A DNA stretch of 52,779 nt. It comes from Pseudomonas sp. (GTDB lineage: Bacteria; Pseudomonadota; Gammaproteobacteria; Pseudomonadales; Pseudomonadaceae). Below the pieces are notes generated by a model. It was not told the origin of the DNA. It searched no databases and saw only the letters and a list, made by a program, of their open reading frames with translations. A program made the position numbers and the translations under genes. Below are positions 44,552 through 52,779 of the stretch, piece by piece. The stretch's first letter is position 1. Every line of letters starts with the position of its first letter. Location: assembly GCF_028293835.1 (NCBI RefSeq), contig NZ_JAQGNX010000012.1, positions 1 through 52,779 on the forward strand, written 5' to 3'.

Positions 44552-46150
44552 CTATTTGCTGAGGCTTACGCCGTAGAAGGGGGTAAGGCCAAACGGGCTT
44601 AGTTTAAAGTCGTGTACTTCCTTGCGTATTGGCTGAAAGACCTTCGAGTTGGCGATCGGCGTAATCGGTACTTGCTCCTTCAAAATATGCTGCGCCTGTT
44701 GATACAGCTTGATCCGTTCGCCCCGGTCGCTAGTGACTTTGGCTTGCTGCACGAGTTTGTCGTAGGCCGGGTCGCACCATTTAGCGAAGTTACTGCCGGT
44801 CACCGCTGCGCAGCTATACAACACGCCCAGCCAGTTGTCCGGATCGCCGTTGTCACCGGTCCAGCCATAGGTCATGACGTCATGCTCGCCATTTTTGGCG
44901 CGCTTGATGTACTCGCCCCATTCGTAGCTGACAATGTTGGCTTTGATGCCGATTTTTGCCCAATCGGACTGGATCATTTGCGCAGACATTCGCGCATTCG
45001 GGTTGGATGCACGTTGCACAGTCATGGCCCATAAGCTGATTTCCGTGCCCGGTGCGATACCCGCCTCCTTGAGCAATTGCCTGGCCTTGGTCGGGTCGTA
45101 CGGTGCGTCCTTGATCGTCGGGTCATAACTCCATTGGTTCGGCGGCAAGGCGTTTTGCGCCAGCTGCCCAGCGCTTTGATAAACCGCTTTGATGATCGCG
45201 GGTTTGTCGATGGCCATGTCCAGCGCCTGGCGCACTTTCAACTGGTCCAGGGGTTTGTGGGTCACGTTATAGGCCAGGAACCCCAGGTTGAAGCCGGGCT
45301 GGCTGAGCACGGTGATGTTGGGGTCTTTCTCCAGTAATTCGATGTCCTGCGGCCGTGGGTAACCACTGACCTGACATTCATCCGTCTTGAGTTTTTGCAC
45401 ACGCACGGCGGCATCGGTATTGATCGAAAAGATCAGGTTGTCGATCTTCACGTCTTCCGGTTTCCAATACGCGGTATTGGCGCTGTAACGAATCTGCGAG
45501 TCTTTCTGATAACGCTTGAACACGAACGGCCCGGTGCCGATCGGCTTCTGATTGATGTCGGCGGCTTTGCCTTCTTTGAGTAGCTGTGCGGCGTATTCGG
45601 CGGACTGGACTGAGGCAAAGCTCATGGCCAGGTTTTGGATGAATGCTGCATCGACATTGTTCAGGCTGAAACGCACGGTGTGATCGTCAATCTTGTCGAC
45701 ACTTTTGATTGTGGTGTTGAGGCCCATGTCGTTGAAGTAGGGCGACTCGGACGGGTACGCCTTGCGAAACGGGTGATTTGGATCGAGCAGGCGATTGAAA
45801 GTGAACAGCACATCATCAGCATCGAAATCCCGGGTCGGCGTGAAGTAATCAGTAGTGTGAAACTTCACATTCGGGCGCAAGTGAAAGGTATAGCTCAGGC
45901 CGTCGCTGGAAACATCCCAGGCAGTTGCCAAGCCAGGTTCGACGTTGGTGCTGCCACGCTCGAACTGAGTTAAACGGTTGAATACCGTTTCAGCGGAGGC
46001 ATCGAATTCCGTGCCGCTGGTGTACTGGCTTGGGTCGAACCCCGCCGGGCTGGCTTCCGAGCAATACACCAGGGTGCTGGCAGCCTGGGCGAAAGGGGCG
46101 CAGGCCAATAGGGCAGTGGCGAGCAACAAGGGTTGGAATGTTTTTCCCAT
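44552..46150 (-). CDS. Dipeptide ABC transporter substrate-binding protein (first paralogue)
   Basis: 532 residues, ATG 46150 with GAGG upstream. The signal peptide is MGKTFQPLLLATALLACAPFAQA, sharing the LLACAPFAQA end with the second paralogue. Family features include STLVYCSEASPAGFDPSQYTSGTEFDASAETVFNRLTQFERG and WTGDNGDPDNWLGVLYSCAAVTGSNFAKWCDPAYDKL. It is the first gene of the peptide-uptake cluster on this strand. Paralogues probably widen the range of peptides handled by one permease set. Confidence 0.92.
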   Translation of the reverse strand: MGKTFQPLLLATALLACAPFAQAASTLVYCSEASPAGFDPSQYTSGTEFDASAETVFNRLTQFERGSTNVEPGLATAWDVSSDGLSYTFHLRPNVKFHTTDYFTPTRDFDADDVLFTFNRLLDPNHPFRKAYPSESPYFNDMGLNTTIKSVDKIDDHTVRFSLNNVDAAFIQNLAMSFASVQSAEYAAQLLKEGKAADINQKPIGTGPFVFKRYQKDSQIRYSANTAYWKPEDVKIDNLIFSINTDAAVRVQKLKTDECQVSGYPRPQDIELLEKDPNITVLSQPGFNLGFLAYNVTHKPLDQLKVRQALDMAIDKPAIIKAVYQSAGQLAQNALPPNQWSYDPTIKDAPYDPTKARQLLKEAGIAPGTEISLWAMTVQRASNPNARMSAQMIQSDWAKIGIKANIVSYEWGEYIKRAKNGEHDVMTYGWTGDNGDPDNWLGVLYSCAAVTGSNFAKWCDPAYDKLVQQAKVTSDRGERIKLYQQAQHILKEQVPITPIANSKVFQPIRKEVHDFKLSPFGLTPFYGVSLSK

Positions 46151-46256
46151 GGAAGCCTCGAAGGGGTGCGGTAGTCGCGTTGTCTGAGAGGTCTGACAGA
46201 CGAGTAGACAACAAAGAGTACCGCACTGCTTAGGCTACGTAGGGCTTGGAGCCCAA

Positions 46257-46970
46257 TTACTGCATTTGTACTTCGATGACACCGTCGGCGTTAACGCTGA
46301 CCTGACTGGTGCCGGCTTCTACATCCGGAGTCGGGGCGGCGTCAGAGCGTGCGGCTTTCATCATCATGACCGGCGCACGCAGGTACGGTTGTGGAAAGCC
46401 CGAGGTGTTGAGGTTCAGATTAACCAGTTTGTAGCTCTTGCCACCCAGGGCGTCGGTGACCAATTGCGCCCGCACCTTGAACGCCGCAACGGCATCTTTA
46501 AGCAGCGAGTCTTCGGCAGTTTTGCGGGTAGGCGGTGCGATGGCAAAGTCCATACCGCCGATTTTCAGACCGTCCAGCAGTTCTGCCGTGAGTTTGGACA
46601 GTGCGGCAAAGTCGGCGCTTTCCAGACGCAGCTCGGCATGTTCGCGCCAGCCGGTGATTTTTTGCCCCTTGTCATCGTAAATCGGCGAGCTGTTGCGGGT
46701 GCTCTGGCGAACAGTGACGTCTTTGACTTCCCGGGCTTGCCCTAATGCTTTGTTCAGCGACTCGGTAATTTGCGCGGCGAGCTTGGCCGGGTCATTGTTC
46801 TGCGCTTCGGTAAACAGCGTGACCATCATCAAGTCGCGAGGAACTTCCTGGCTGACTTCAGCGCGCACGGACACCTGGTTGTAACGCGCTTCTTCGGCCA
46901 GGGCAGGCAGGCTGATAAGCGTAGCGACGCCGAGGGTGAAAAGGGCAGCGGCGGGGCGAAGGCTGAACAT
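46257..46970 (-). CDS. SIMPL-domain (DUF541) periplasmic protein
   Basis: 237 residues from ATG 46970 with an excellent AAGGAGTTTTT ribosome site; an ATG-like start at 47000 would break the signal peptide. The signal is MFSLRPAAALFTLGVATLISLPALA. The domain shows QVSVRAEVSQEVPRDLMMVTLFTEAQNNDPAKLAAQITESLNKAL and VRQSTRNSSPIYDDKGQKITGWREHAELRLES, the usual SIMPL pattern. Functions for this family are poorly defined; envelope stress protection is often suggested. Its place between dppA and roxSR is the same as I recall for PA4495. Confidence 0.85.
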   Translation of the reverse strand: MFSLRPAAALFTLGVATLISLPALAEEARYNQVSVRAEVSQEVPRDLMMVTLFTEAQNNDPAKLAAQITESLNKALGQAREVKDVTVRQSTRNSSPIYDDKGQKITGWREHAELRLESADFAALSKLTAELLDGLKIGGMDFAIAPPTRKTAEDSLLKDAVAAFKVRAQLVTDALGGKSYKLVNLNLNTSGFPQPYLRAPVMMMKAARSDAAPTPDVEAGTSQVSVNADGVIEVQMQ

Positions 46971-47100
46971 AAAAACTCCTTGTTGATAAAGCATCTGCAA
47001 CGGTTAGCCGTCACACAGAAAACCATCAGACTGTAGATCATCCAATCCGGTTCCTGAGGGATTTACTGTAGCAACTGTGTTCTCACGTCAGCTACGACGC

Positions 47101-47122
47101 CTCGCCAACAAGTTGGCTCCTA
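47101..47122. repeat. Single REP arm
   Basis: TCGCCAACAAGTTGGCTCCT without a facing partner within 100 bp. Same family as the paired copies elsewhere in the window. It lies upstream of roxS. Confidence 0.75.
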
Positions 47123-47233
47123 TGGATAGGACGTCTTCTATATAGCTGTGGCGCTTTGACGCAGTCACGGTGTTTTTACATTTGCTTCGTTATACTCGCC
47201 CCGATTCACCTGCAGCGCTCATCAGGAGAGCTC

Positions 47234-48496
47234 ATGCTCGCCCCCGTCCAACTGCTTTCAGCTACTCGTCAGAACCTCTGGCGCCTCACTGTCATTCGTA
47301 CCTTGGTGCTGGCCGCGCAAGCGGGTTCGGTGGGCGTGGCTTATCTGCTGGATTTGTTGCCGCTGCCCTGGATGCAATTGGCGATTACCCTCGGGGTCTC
47401 CATGGTGCTGTGTGTACTGACAGCCATCCGCTTGCGCACCACGTGGCCGGTCACGGAGCTGGAATACGCGGTGCAACTGGCTTTCGACATGCTGATCCAC
47501 AGCGTATTGCTGTATTACTCCGGCGGATCGACCAACCCTTTCGTTTCCTACTACCTGGTACCGCTGACGATCGCCGCAGTGACCTTGCCGTGGCTGTATT
47601 CATTGATCCTTTCCGGCTTGGCGCTGACCAGTTATACGCTGCTACTGGTGCAGTTCTACCCCATGGGCAGGTTCCCTATCGCCCGGGAAAGCATGCAGAT
47701 CTACGGCATGTGGCTGAGCTTTGCGTTGGCCGCCAGCGTCATCACTTTTTTTGCGGCAAAAATGGCCGAAGAACTTCGCCGCCAGGAACAACTGCGCGCC
47801 GAGCGTCGGGAAGAAGGCCTGCGCGACCAGCAACTACTGGCCATTGCGACCCAGGCGGCTGGCGCAGCCCATGAATTGGGTACACCCTTGGCGACCATGA
47901 GCGTGCTGATCCGGGAAATACGCGAAGACCATAAAGACCCGCTGTTGCAGGAGGATCTCGCGGTGCTGCAAGAGCAGGTTCAACAGTGCAAGCAAACCCT
48001 GCAACAGTTGGTGCGTGCTGCTGAAGCCAATCGCCGCATGGAGCTGGAAGAGCGCGACGTGACCGGCTGGCTCGACGAAGCGCTAAACCGCTGGCATTTG
48101 ATGCGCCCGGAAGCCAGTTATCGCTTCCAGCTGCTGGGCCTGGGACCGGTGCCCCGCCTCGCCCCCCCGCAGGACTTGACCCAAGCGCTGCTCAATCTGC
48201 TGAACAATGCCGCCGATGCCTTTCCGGAAGGGTTGGAAGTGCGGTTGGATTGGGACTTGCTGGAAGTCTGTATCAGCATTCGTGACCACGGCGCTGGCGT
48301 GCCGCTGGCCATCGCTGAACAAATCGGCAAACCGTTTTTTACGACTAAAGGCAAAGGCTTCGGCCTCGGTCTATTTTTGAGCAAGGCCAGCGTGACTCGC
48401 GCGGGTGGCTCGGTAAAACTCTACAGTCACGAAGAGGGCGGCACGCTCACCGAGCTGCGCCTGCCCCGTGACGCCCGAGGAGACAAGCATGAGTGA
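47234..48496 (+). CDS. roxS: Redox sensor histidine kinase RoxS (RegB/PrrB family)
   Basis: 420 residues from ATG 47234 (CAGGAGAG upstream). Six transmembrane segments occupy about residues 20-180, including the quinone-pocket-like YYSGGSTNPFVSYYLVPLTIAA. The phospho-acceptor His is near residue 213 in GAAHELGTPLATM, the conserved RegB motif. N-box (ALLNLLNNAADAFPEG), G1 (RDHGAGVPLAIAEQIGKPFFTTK) and G2 (GFGLGLFLSKA) are complete. RoxS senses respiratory redox state and with RoxR controls cyanide-insensitive and other oxidases. It overlaps roxR by 8 nt. Confidence 0.93.
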   Translation: MLAPVQLLSATRQNLWRLTVIRTLVLAAQAGSVGVAYLLDLLPLPWMQLAITLGVSMVLCVLTAIRLRTTWPVTELEYAVQLAFDMLIHSVLLYYSGGSTNPFVSYYLVPLTIAAVTLPWLYSLILSGLALTSYTLLLVQFYPMGRFPIARESMQIYGMWLSFALAASVITFFAAKMAEELRRQEQLRAERREEGLRDQQLLAIATQAAGAAHELGTPLATMSVLIREIREDHKDPLLQEDLAVLQEQVQQCKQTLQQLVRAAEANRRMELEERDVTGWLDEALNRWHLMRPEASYRFQLLGLGPVPRLAPPQDLTQALLNLLNNAADAFPEGLEVRLDWDLLEVCISIRDHGAGVPLAIAEQIGKPFFTTKGKGFGLGLFLSKASVTRAGGSVKLYSHEEGGTLTELRLPRDARGDKHE

Positions 48497-49049
48497 CGAG
48501 ATTCAAGTCGAAGGCGAAGAACTGCCGCATTTATTGCTGGTAGACGATGACGCGACCTTCACCCGCGTGATGGCGCGGGCCATGAGCCGTCGCGGTTTTC
48601 GCGTCAGCACCGCCAGTTCGGCCGAAGAAGGCCTGATGCTGGCGCAAAGCGACGTTCCGGAGTACGCCGCGCTGGACCTGAAAATGACCGGTGATTCGGG
48701 GCTGGTGCTGTTGCCGAAGCTGCTGGAAATCGATCCGGAAATGCGCATAGTCATCCTCACCGGTTACTCGAGCATCGCCACTGCGGTCGAAGCCATCAAG
48801 CGTGGGGCCTGCAATTATCTGTGCAAACCGGCCGACGCTGACGACGTTTTGGCTGCCTTGCTGTCAGAACACGCAGACCTGGACACCTTGGTGCCGGAAA
48901 ACCCGATGTCAGTGGACCGTTTGCAGTGGGAACACATTCAGCGTGTGTTGACCGAACACGAGGGCAACATCTCCGCGACCGCTCGGGCGTTGGGCATGCA
49001 TCGCCGGACCTTGCAGCGTAAATTGCAGAAGCGCCCGGTCAGGCGCTGA
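48489..49049 (+). CDS. roxR: Redox response regulator RoxR (RegA/PrrA/ActR family)
   Basis: 186 residues from ATG 48489 (AGGAG upstream). The receiver domain has the acidic pocket VDDDATF, the phosphorylated Asp63 in YAALDLKMTGDSGL, the switch Thr in VILTGYSSIATAVEAIKRGA and Lys in YLCKPADADD. The C-terminal Fis-type helix-turn-helix is NISATARALGMHRRTLQRKLQKRPVRR, the invariant RegA-family DNA-binding end. It is translationally coupled to roxS. Assignment is unambiguous for the family, and the name follows Pseudomonas usage. Confidence 0.94.
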   Translation: MSDEIQVEGEELPHLLLVDDDATFTRVMARAMSRRGFRVSTASSAEEGLMLAQSDVPEYAALDLKMTGDSGLVLLPKLLEIDPEMRIVILTGYSSIATAVEAIKRGACNYLCKPADADDVLAALLSEHADLDTLVPENPMSVDRLQWEHIQRVLTEHEGNISATARALGMHRRTLQRKLQKRPVRR

Positions 49050-49087
49050 ACAGGGGCTGAACAAAGTCTTCGGGCTTCGCGAAGCGC

Positions 49088-49126
49088 CGCGTTGATCATC
49101 TATGATCGGCTCGACGCGTTTTTTCT
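49088..49126 (+). terminator. Probable intrinsic terminator of roxSR
   Basis: CGCGT and ACGCG enclose a GATCAT/ATGATC stem and are followed by six T. The stem is bulged, so strength is uncertain. It ends about 20 bp before the next start. Confidence 0.5.
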
Positions 49127-49146
49127 ATCCCTATCGAGCTTGAAAT

Positions 49147-50883
49147 ATGAATCGCAACGCCGAGTATTCTGGGGTCAACGACGCCGTCAGAGGAGAATTC
49201 TTCCGCCGGGTCTGGAAGCTGATAACGCCGTTCTGGCGCAGCGAAGAAAAAGGCATGGCTTGGCTTTTGCTGGTTTCCGTCATCGCACTGTCGCTGTTTA
49301 GCGTGGCGATTTCGGTGATGATCAACAGCTGGTACAAAGACTTCTACAACGCTTTGCAAGAAAAAAACCTGGCAGCGTTTACCCACCTGATCTTGTACTT
49401 CTGCGGCATCGCGGCGATCGCGATATTCGCCGCGGTGTACCGTCTTTACCTGACGCAAATGCTGACCATTCGCTGGCGTCGGTGGTTGACCGAGCAGCAT
49501 TTCGCCAAATGGCTGGCGCACAAGAACTACTACCAGCTCGAGCAACATGGCTACACCGATAACCCCGACCAACGACTGTCCGAAGACCTTAACAGTTTCA
49601 CTTCCAGCACCTTGAGCCTGGCGCTGGGCCTGATCCGCACCGTGGTCAGTCTGGTGTCGTTCTCGGTCATTCTGTGGGGCGTGTCGGGCAGTATCGAGAT
49701 TTTCGGCGTCACCATTCCTGGCTACATGTTTTGGGCCGCGCTGCTATATGCGGCGGCGGGCAGTTGGCTGACGCACAAAATCGGCCAGCGCTTGATCAAG
49801 CTGAGCAACCAGCAGGAACGTTACGAAGCTGACCTGCGTTTTGCCCTGGTGCGGGTGCGTGAGAATGCTGAGAGCATCGCCTTCTCCAATGGCGAGCCCA
49901 ACGAGAATCAGCGACTGACCTCGCGCTTCGGCATGATCTGGAGTAACTACTGGAACATCATGAAGGTGTCCAAGCGGCTGACCTTCTTTACTGCCGGTTA
50001 CTCGCAGATCGCGACCGTGTTTGCATTTGTCGTGGCGGCTCCGCGTTATTTCTCCGGCGCCATCGAACTGGGCGGGCTGATGCAGATCAACTCGGCGTTC
50101 GGCAACGTGCAAGAGAACTTCAGTTGGTTCATCGACGCGTACACCTCTCTGGCTTCATGGCGTGCCACCTGTGATCGTCTGTTGAGCTTCCGTCAGGGCA
50201 TGAGCGACAACGAAGCTCACGCCTCCGAGATCAAGCTGGACCGTGACGGCAACGCACTGCATTTCGATCACCTGGCGCTGAAATTGGCCGACGGCCGCGA
50301 TTTGCTGGCTGGCGCTAATCTGGACATTGCTCAAGGTGACCGAGTGATGCTCAGTGGTCGATCCGGCAGTGGCAAAAGCACCTTGCTGCGAGCCTTGGGC
50401 GGACTTTGGCGCGACGGGCAGGGCCACGTGACGTTACCCGCCGAGCGTTATCTATTCCTGCCGCAACGACCGTACCTGCCAATCGGCACCTTGCGTGAAG
50501 CGTTGAGTTATCCACAGGCGCCGGAAGCGTATCCCGCCGAGCGCTACGCTCAGGTGCTGGAGGCCTGCCGTTTGAGCCATCTGGTCGCACGTCTGGATGA
50601 AAGTGATCACTGGCAGCGCATGTTATCCCCAGGCGAGCAGCAGCGTGTAGCGTTTGCCCGAGCGCTGCTTTATGCGCCTGGCTGGCTATACCTGGACGAA
50701 GCTACGTCGGCCATGGATGAAGAAGACGAAGGCGCGCTGTATCAGGCGCTGATCGATGAATTACCGCAGGTCACCCTGCTCAGCGTCGGCCACCGCGCCA
50801 GCCTCAAACGCTTCCACCGTCGTCATCTGCGCATTGATGGCGGCCAATTGCGTGAACAGCCCCTGCCAGAGGCGGTAATTTAG
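49147..50883 (+). CDS. ABC transporter permease/ATPase (SbmA/BacA-YddA-like)
   Basis: 578 residues. The N-terminal membrane domain (about 1-340) belongs to the SbmA/BacA-like group, with WYKDFYNALQEKN, TIRWRRWLTEQHFAKWLAHKNYYQLE and NPDQRLSEDLNSFT as hallmarks. The C-terminal ATPase has Walker A GRSGSGKST, signature LSPGEQQRVAFARAL and Walker B WLYLDEATSAMDEE. It is a half-transporter that would homodimerise. Relatives move peptides, cobalamin or long-chain lipids; specificity here is unknown. It probably has its own promoter after the roxR terminator. Confidence 0.9.
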   Translation: MNRNAEYSGVNDAVRGEFFRRVWKLITPFWRSEEKGMAWLLLVSVIALSLFSVAISVMINSWYKDFYNALQEKNLAAFTHLILYFCGIAAIAIFAAVYRLYLTQMLTIRWRRWLTEQHFAKWLAHKNYYQLEQHGYTDNPDQRLSEDLNSFTSSTLSLALGLIRTVVSLVSFSVILWGVSGSIEIFGVTIPGYMFWAALLYAAAGSWLTHKIGQRLIKLSNQQERYEADLRFALVRVRENAESIAFSNGEPNENQRLTSRFGMIWSNYWNIMKVSKRLTFFTAGYSQIATVFAFVVAAPRYFSGAIELGGLMQINSAFGNVQENFSWFIDAYTSLASWRATCDRLLSFRQGMSDNEAHASEIKLDRDGNALHFDHLALKLADGRDLLAGANLDIAQGDRVMLSGRSGSGKSTLLRALGGLWRDGQGHVTLPAERYLFLPQRPYLPIGTLREALSYPQAPEAYPAERYAQVLEACRLSHLVARLDESDHWQRMLSPGEQQRVAFARALLYAPGWLYLDEATSAMDEEDEGALYQALIDELPQVTLLSVGHRASLKRFHRRHLRIDGGQLREQPLPEAVI

Positions 50884-50906
50884 CCTTTCTCAAAGCGACC
50901 GGGTTT

Positions 50907-50926
50907 TACGAATGTGATCGTACAAC
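50907..50926. promoter_or_regulatory. Operator-like sequence upstream of the GntR gene
   Basis: Read on the minus strand, GTTGTACGATCACATTCG shares 15 of 18 bases with the site at 51895 in front of kdgD. It is 52 bp upstream of the regulator start, suiting autoregulation. It also forms part of an ACCGGGTT/AACCCGGT inverted repeat at the end of the preceding ABC gene. Confidence 0.6.
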
Positions 50927-50977
50927 CCGGTTGAGCTATCATGTGCACTTATAGAGTTTTAGAGATTGATCTCGGAT

Positions 50978-51727
50978 ATGGATAATCAAGTCCCTGCGCC
51001 ACGTGTTCGCAGAAAGCATCGCAGCCTGGCCCAAGAGCTAGTCACCGAACTCTCCGAGCGGATTCGTGGCGGCCAACTGACACGTGGAGACAAGTTGCCG
51101 ACCGAGTCGGCAATCATGCAAGAGCAGGGCGTAAGCCGCACCGTGGTGCGCGAAGCAATTTCGCGTCTGCAGGCCTCCGGGCTGGTGGAAACGCGGCATG
51201 GCATTGGCACCTTTGTTTTGGATACGCCGAGCCCGAGTGGTTTCCGTATCGACCCGGCGACCATTGTCACGTTGCGCGATGTGCTGGCGATTCTTGAGTT
51301 GCGTATCAGCCTTGAAGTGGAATCAGCCGGGTTGGCAGCGCAGCGCCGGACCCCGGAACAGCTTGCGGCGATGCGCACGGCGCTGGACGCGCTTATCGAA
51401 AGGGCACAAAACGCCAGCGACGGCGTGTCGTCCGACTTCCAGTTTCACCTGCAAATTGCTCTCTCGACCGGTAACCGTTACTTCGTCGATATCATGACGC
51501 ACCTGGGCACCAGCATCATTCCACGGACTCGTCTCAACTCTGCACATTTGGCCCACGATGATCAGCAGCACTACATGAGTCGCCTTAACCGCGAGCATGA
51601 AGAGATCTTTGAAGCCATCGCCCGACAAGACTCCGACGCCGCCCGGGCCGCCATGCGCTTGCACCTGACCAACAGCCGCGAACGCCTGCGCCATGCCCAT
51701 GAAGAGGCTGAAAAACAGCAGGCTTGA
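50978..51727 (+). CDS. GntR-family (FCD domain) regulator of glucarate/galactarate catabolism
   Basis: 249 residues from ATG 50978 (a TTG at 50966 would add 4). The N-terminal GntR helix-turn-helix is ELSERIRGGQLTRGDKLPTESAIMQEQGVSRTVVREAISRLQASGLVETRHGIGTFV. The FCD effector domain follows with its metal ligands in DFQFHLQIALSTGNRYFVDIMTHL and HEEIFEAIARQDSDAARAAMRLHLTNSRERL. It precedes kdgD on the same strand and both promoters carry a matching operator, so it is very likely the local repressor responding to an aldarate-derived acid. The exact effector is not visible. Confidence 0.88.
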   Translation: MDNQVPAPRVRRKHRSLAQELVTELSERIRGGQLTRGDKLPTESAIMQEQGVSRTVVREAISRLQASGLVETRHGIGTFVLDTPSPSGFRIDPATIVTLRDVLAILELRISLEVESAGLAAQRRTPEQLAAMRTALDALIERAQNASDGVSSDFQFHLQIALSTGNRYFVDIMTHLGTSIIPRTRLNSAHLAHDDQQHYMSRLNREHEEIFEAIARQDSDAARAAMRLHLTNSRERLRHAHEEAEKQQA

Positions 51728-51748
51728 TAGTTGCTGGCAACACACCTT

Positions 51749-51826
51749 AGTAGCCAACTTGTTGGCGAGGCGTCAGACCTGACGCACCGCATCAAGCCGC
51801 TCGCCAACACGTGGGCTCCTACAGGT
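51749..51826. repeat. REP-type inverted pair between the GntR gene and kdgD
   Basis: TAGCCAACTTGTTGGCGAGG on the left and CTCGCCAACACGTGGGCTCC on the right, about 30 bp apart. It is the fifth location of this element in the window. Confidence 0.85.
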
Positions 51827-51875
51827 GTGGCCGTTCCACAGGTTTGTGTCACTCGTCAAATTCTTCAATACCCCC

Positions 51876-51904
51876 TTGAGTCATTCTATTTCTAGTTGTA
51901 CGAT
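51876..51904 (+). promoter_or_regulatory. Sigma-70 promoter of kdgD
   Basis: TTGAGT, a 17 bp spacer and TACGAT. The -10 hexamer falls inside the operator at 51895-51914. Transcription would start near 51911, giving a 60-nt leader. Confidence 0.55.
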
Positions 51905-51914
51905 GACATACAAC
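51895..51914. promoter_or_regulatory. GntR/FCD operator of kdgD
   Basis: GTTGTACGATGACATACAAC is a palindrome with 6-bp perfect arms (GTTGTA/TACAAC) overlapping the -10 element, so bound repressor would block polymerase. A near copy stands upstream of the adjacent regulator gene. Confidence 0.68.
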
Positions 51915-51970
51915 ATCGGCTAACGGCTGGTGCGCTTCCTTCCACATTTGCTATGCAGGGTGTTCGAATA

Positions 51971-52779
51971 ATGAATCCACAAGAACTGAAGTCCATCCTT
52001 TCCGCAGGTCTGCTGTCTTTTCCTGTTACCGATTTCAACGCTCAGGGCGACTTCCACAAGGCTGGCTATATCAAACGCCTTGAATGGCTCGCCCCGTACG
52101 GCGCTACTGCTTTGTTCGCTGCAGGCGGCACCGGTGAGTTTTTCTCCCTCGCTGCCAGCGAATATTCTGAAGTCATCAAGACCGCTGTAGACACCTGCGC
52201 GACCAGCGTACCAATCCTGGCCGGCGTCGGCGGCTCTACCCGTCAAGCCATCGAATACGCTCAAGAGGCCGAGCGTCTGGGCGCTAAAGGCTTGTTGCTG
52301 CTGCCGCACTATTTGACCGAAGCCAGCCAAGACGGCGTTGCCGCCCACGTTGAGGCCGTGTGCAAGTCGGTCAAAATCGGCGTAATCGTTTACAACCGTA
52401 ACGTTTGCCGCCTGACCGCTCCTCTGCTTGAGCGTCTGGCCGAGCGTTGCCCGAACCTGATCGGCTACAAAGATGGCCTGGGCGATATCGAGCTGATGGT
52501 GTCCATCCGTCGTCGCCTCGGCGACCGCTTCAGCTACCTGGGCGGTTTGCCGACCGCCGAAGTCTACGCCGCTGCTTACAAGGCGCTGGGCGTTCCGGTT
52601 TATTCGTCTGCGGTGTTCAACTTCCTGCCAAAAATGGCCATGGATTTCTACCATGCCATTGCCCGTGACGACCACGCCACCGTCGGCAAACTGATCGATG
52701 ATTTCTTCCTGCCATACCTGGACATTCGTAACCGCAAGTCGGGTTACGCCGTCAGCATCGTTAAAGCTGGCGCGAAGAT
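51971..52779 (+). CDS. kdgD: 5-dehydro-4-deoxyglucarate dehydratase (5' part; runs off the window)
   Basis: The frame is open from ATG 51971 to the window end (269 codons; the family is about 303). It decarboxylates and dehydrates 5-keto-4-deoxyglucarate to alpha-ketoglutarate semialdehyde in glucarate/galactarate use. It is a DapA-family TIM barrel: [17 protein letters not shown] at the start, [16 protein letters not shown] for carboxylate binding, the catalytic Tyr near 141 in [10 protein letters not shown] and the Schiff-base Lys167 in [10 protein letters not shown]. Sequence up to the edge ([20 protein letters not shown]) is intact. It is the first gene of what is probably a longer aldarate operon. 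Confidence 0.92.
   Translation, partial: MNPQELKSILSAGLLSFPVTDFNAQGDFHKAGYIKRLEWLAPYGATALFAAGGTGEFFSLAASEYSEVIKTAVDTCATSVPILAGVGGSTRQAIEYAQEAERLGAKGLLLLPHYLTEASQDGVAAHVEAVCKSVKIGVIVYNRNVCRLTAPLLERLAERCPNLIGYKDGLGDIELMVSIRRRLGDRFSYLGGLPTAEVYAAAYKALGVPVYSSAVFNFLPKMAMDFYHAIARDDHATVGKLIDDFFLPYLDIRNRKSGYAVSIVKAGAK

Overview
This window reads as chromosomal DNA from a Pseudomonas of the fluorescens/putida side of the genus. The reasons are the moderately GC-rich codon use, the many GTAGGAGCCAAC/GTTGGCGAG REP-type palindromes between genes, and blocks in an order recalled from P. aeruginosa: speC, a Sel1-repeat gene, piuC, piuA, piuB; and dppA paralogues with an OprD porin, dppBCDF, a SIMPL-domain gene and roxSR. 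No rRNA, tRNA, CRISPR array, insertion sequence or prophage was seen.

Layout. 1-1466: sugar-phosphate isomerase-like gene and a 2OG-Fe(II) oxygenase interrupted by an in-frame amber codon (minus strand). 1773-6840: LysR regulator divergent from an MFS symporter, mmsA and mmsB (valine / methylmalonate-semialdehyde catabolism). 6930-11625: orphan histidine kinase, a HutC paralogue, then a CoA-transferase and acyl-CoA dehydrogenase pair behind a sigma-54-like promoter that overlaps a perfect TGTA-N2-TACA (Phut-type) operator. 11692-18065: cupin, LysR/TauE-SafE pair, mdaB/LysR, an alpha/beta-hydrolase-fold lipoprotein, and an NAD-dependent epimerase. The last four genes are bracketed by two inverted copies of an ~88 bp repeat. 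18188-23588: prfC and a four-gene osmoprotectant ABC transporter.

24016-35153: speC behind a long structured leader; an AT-richer three-gene island encoding an alpha-xenorhabdolysin-type (XaxAB/YaxAB) binary pore-forming toxin plus an unknown third gene; then the Fur-box-bearing siderophore-iron block (Sel1 protein, piuC, piuA, piuB). 35247-46150: dipeptide uptake (dppFDCB, a binding protein, an OprD porin and two more binding proteins). 46257-50883: SIMPL-domain protein, RoxSR and an SbmA/YddA-like ABC protein. 50978-52779: FCD-type GntR regulator and the 5' part of kdgD (glucarate/galactarate catabolism), sharing a matching operator-like sequence.

The best candidates for something undescribed are (i) the HutC-paralogue-controlled CoA-transferase/dehydrogenase module, for which I propose imidazolepropionate-to-urocanate chemistry, (ii) the third gene of the xenorhabdolysin operon, and (iii) the structured speC leader. 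All functional names rest on reading the sequence by eye and on remembered family features; no database search was run.
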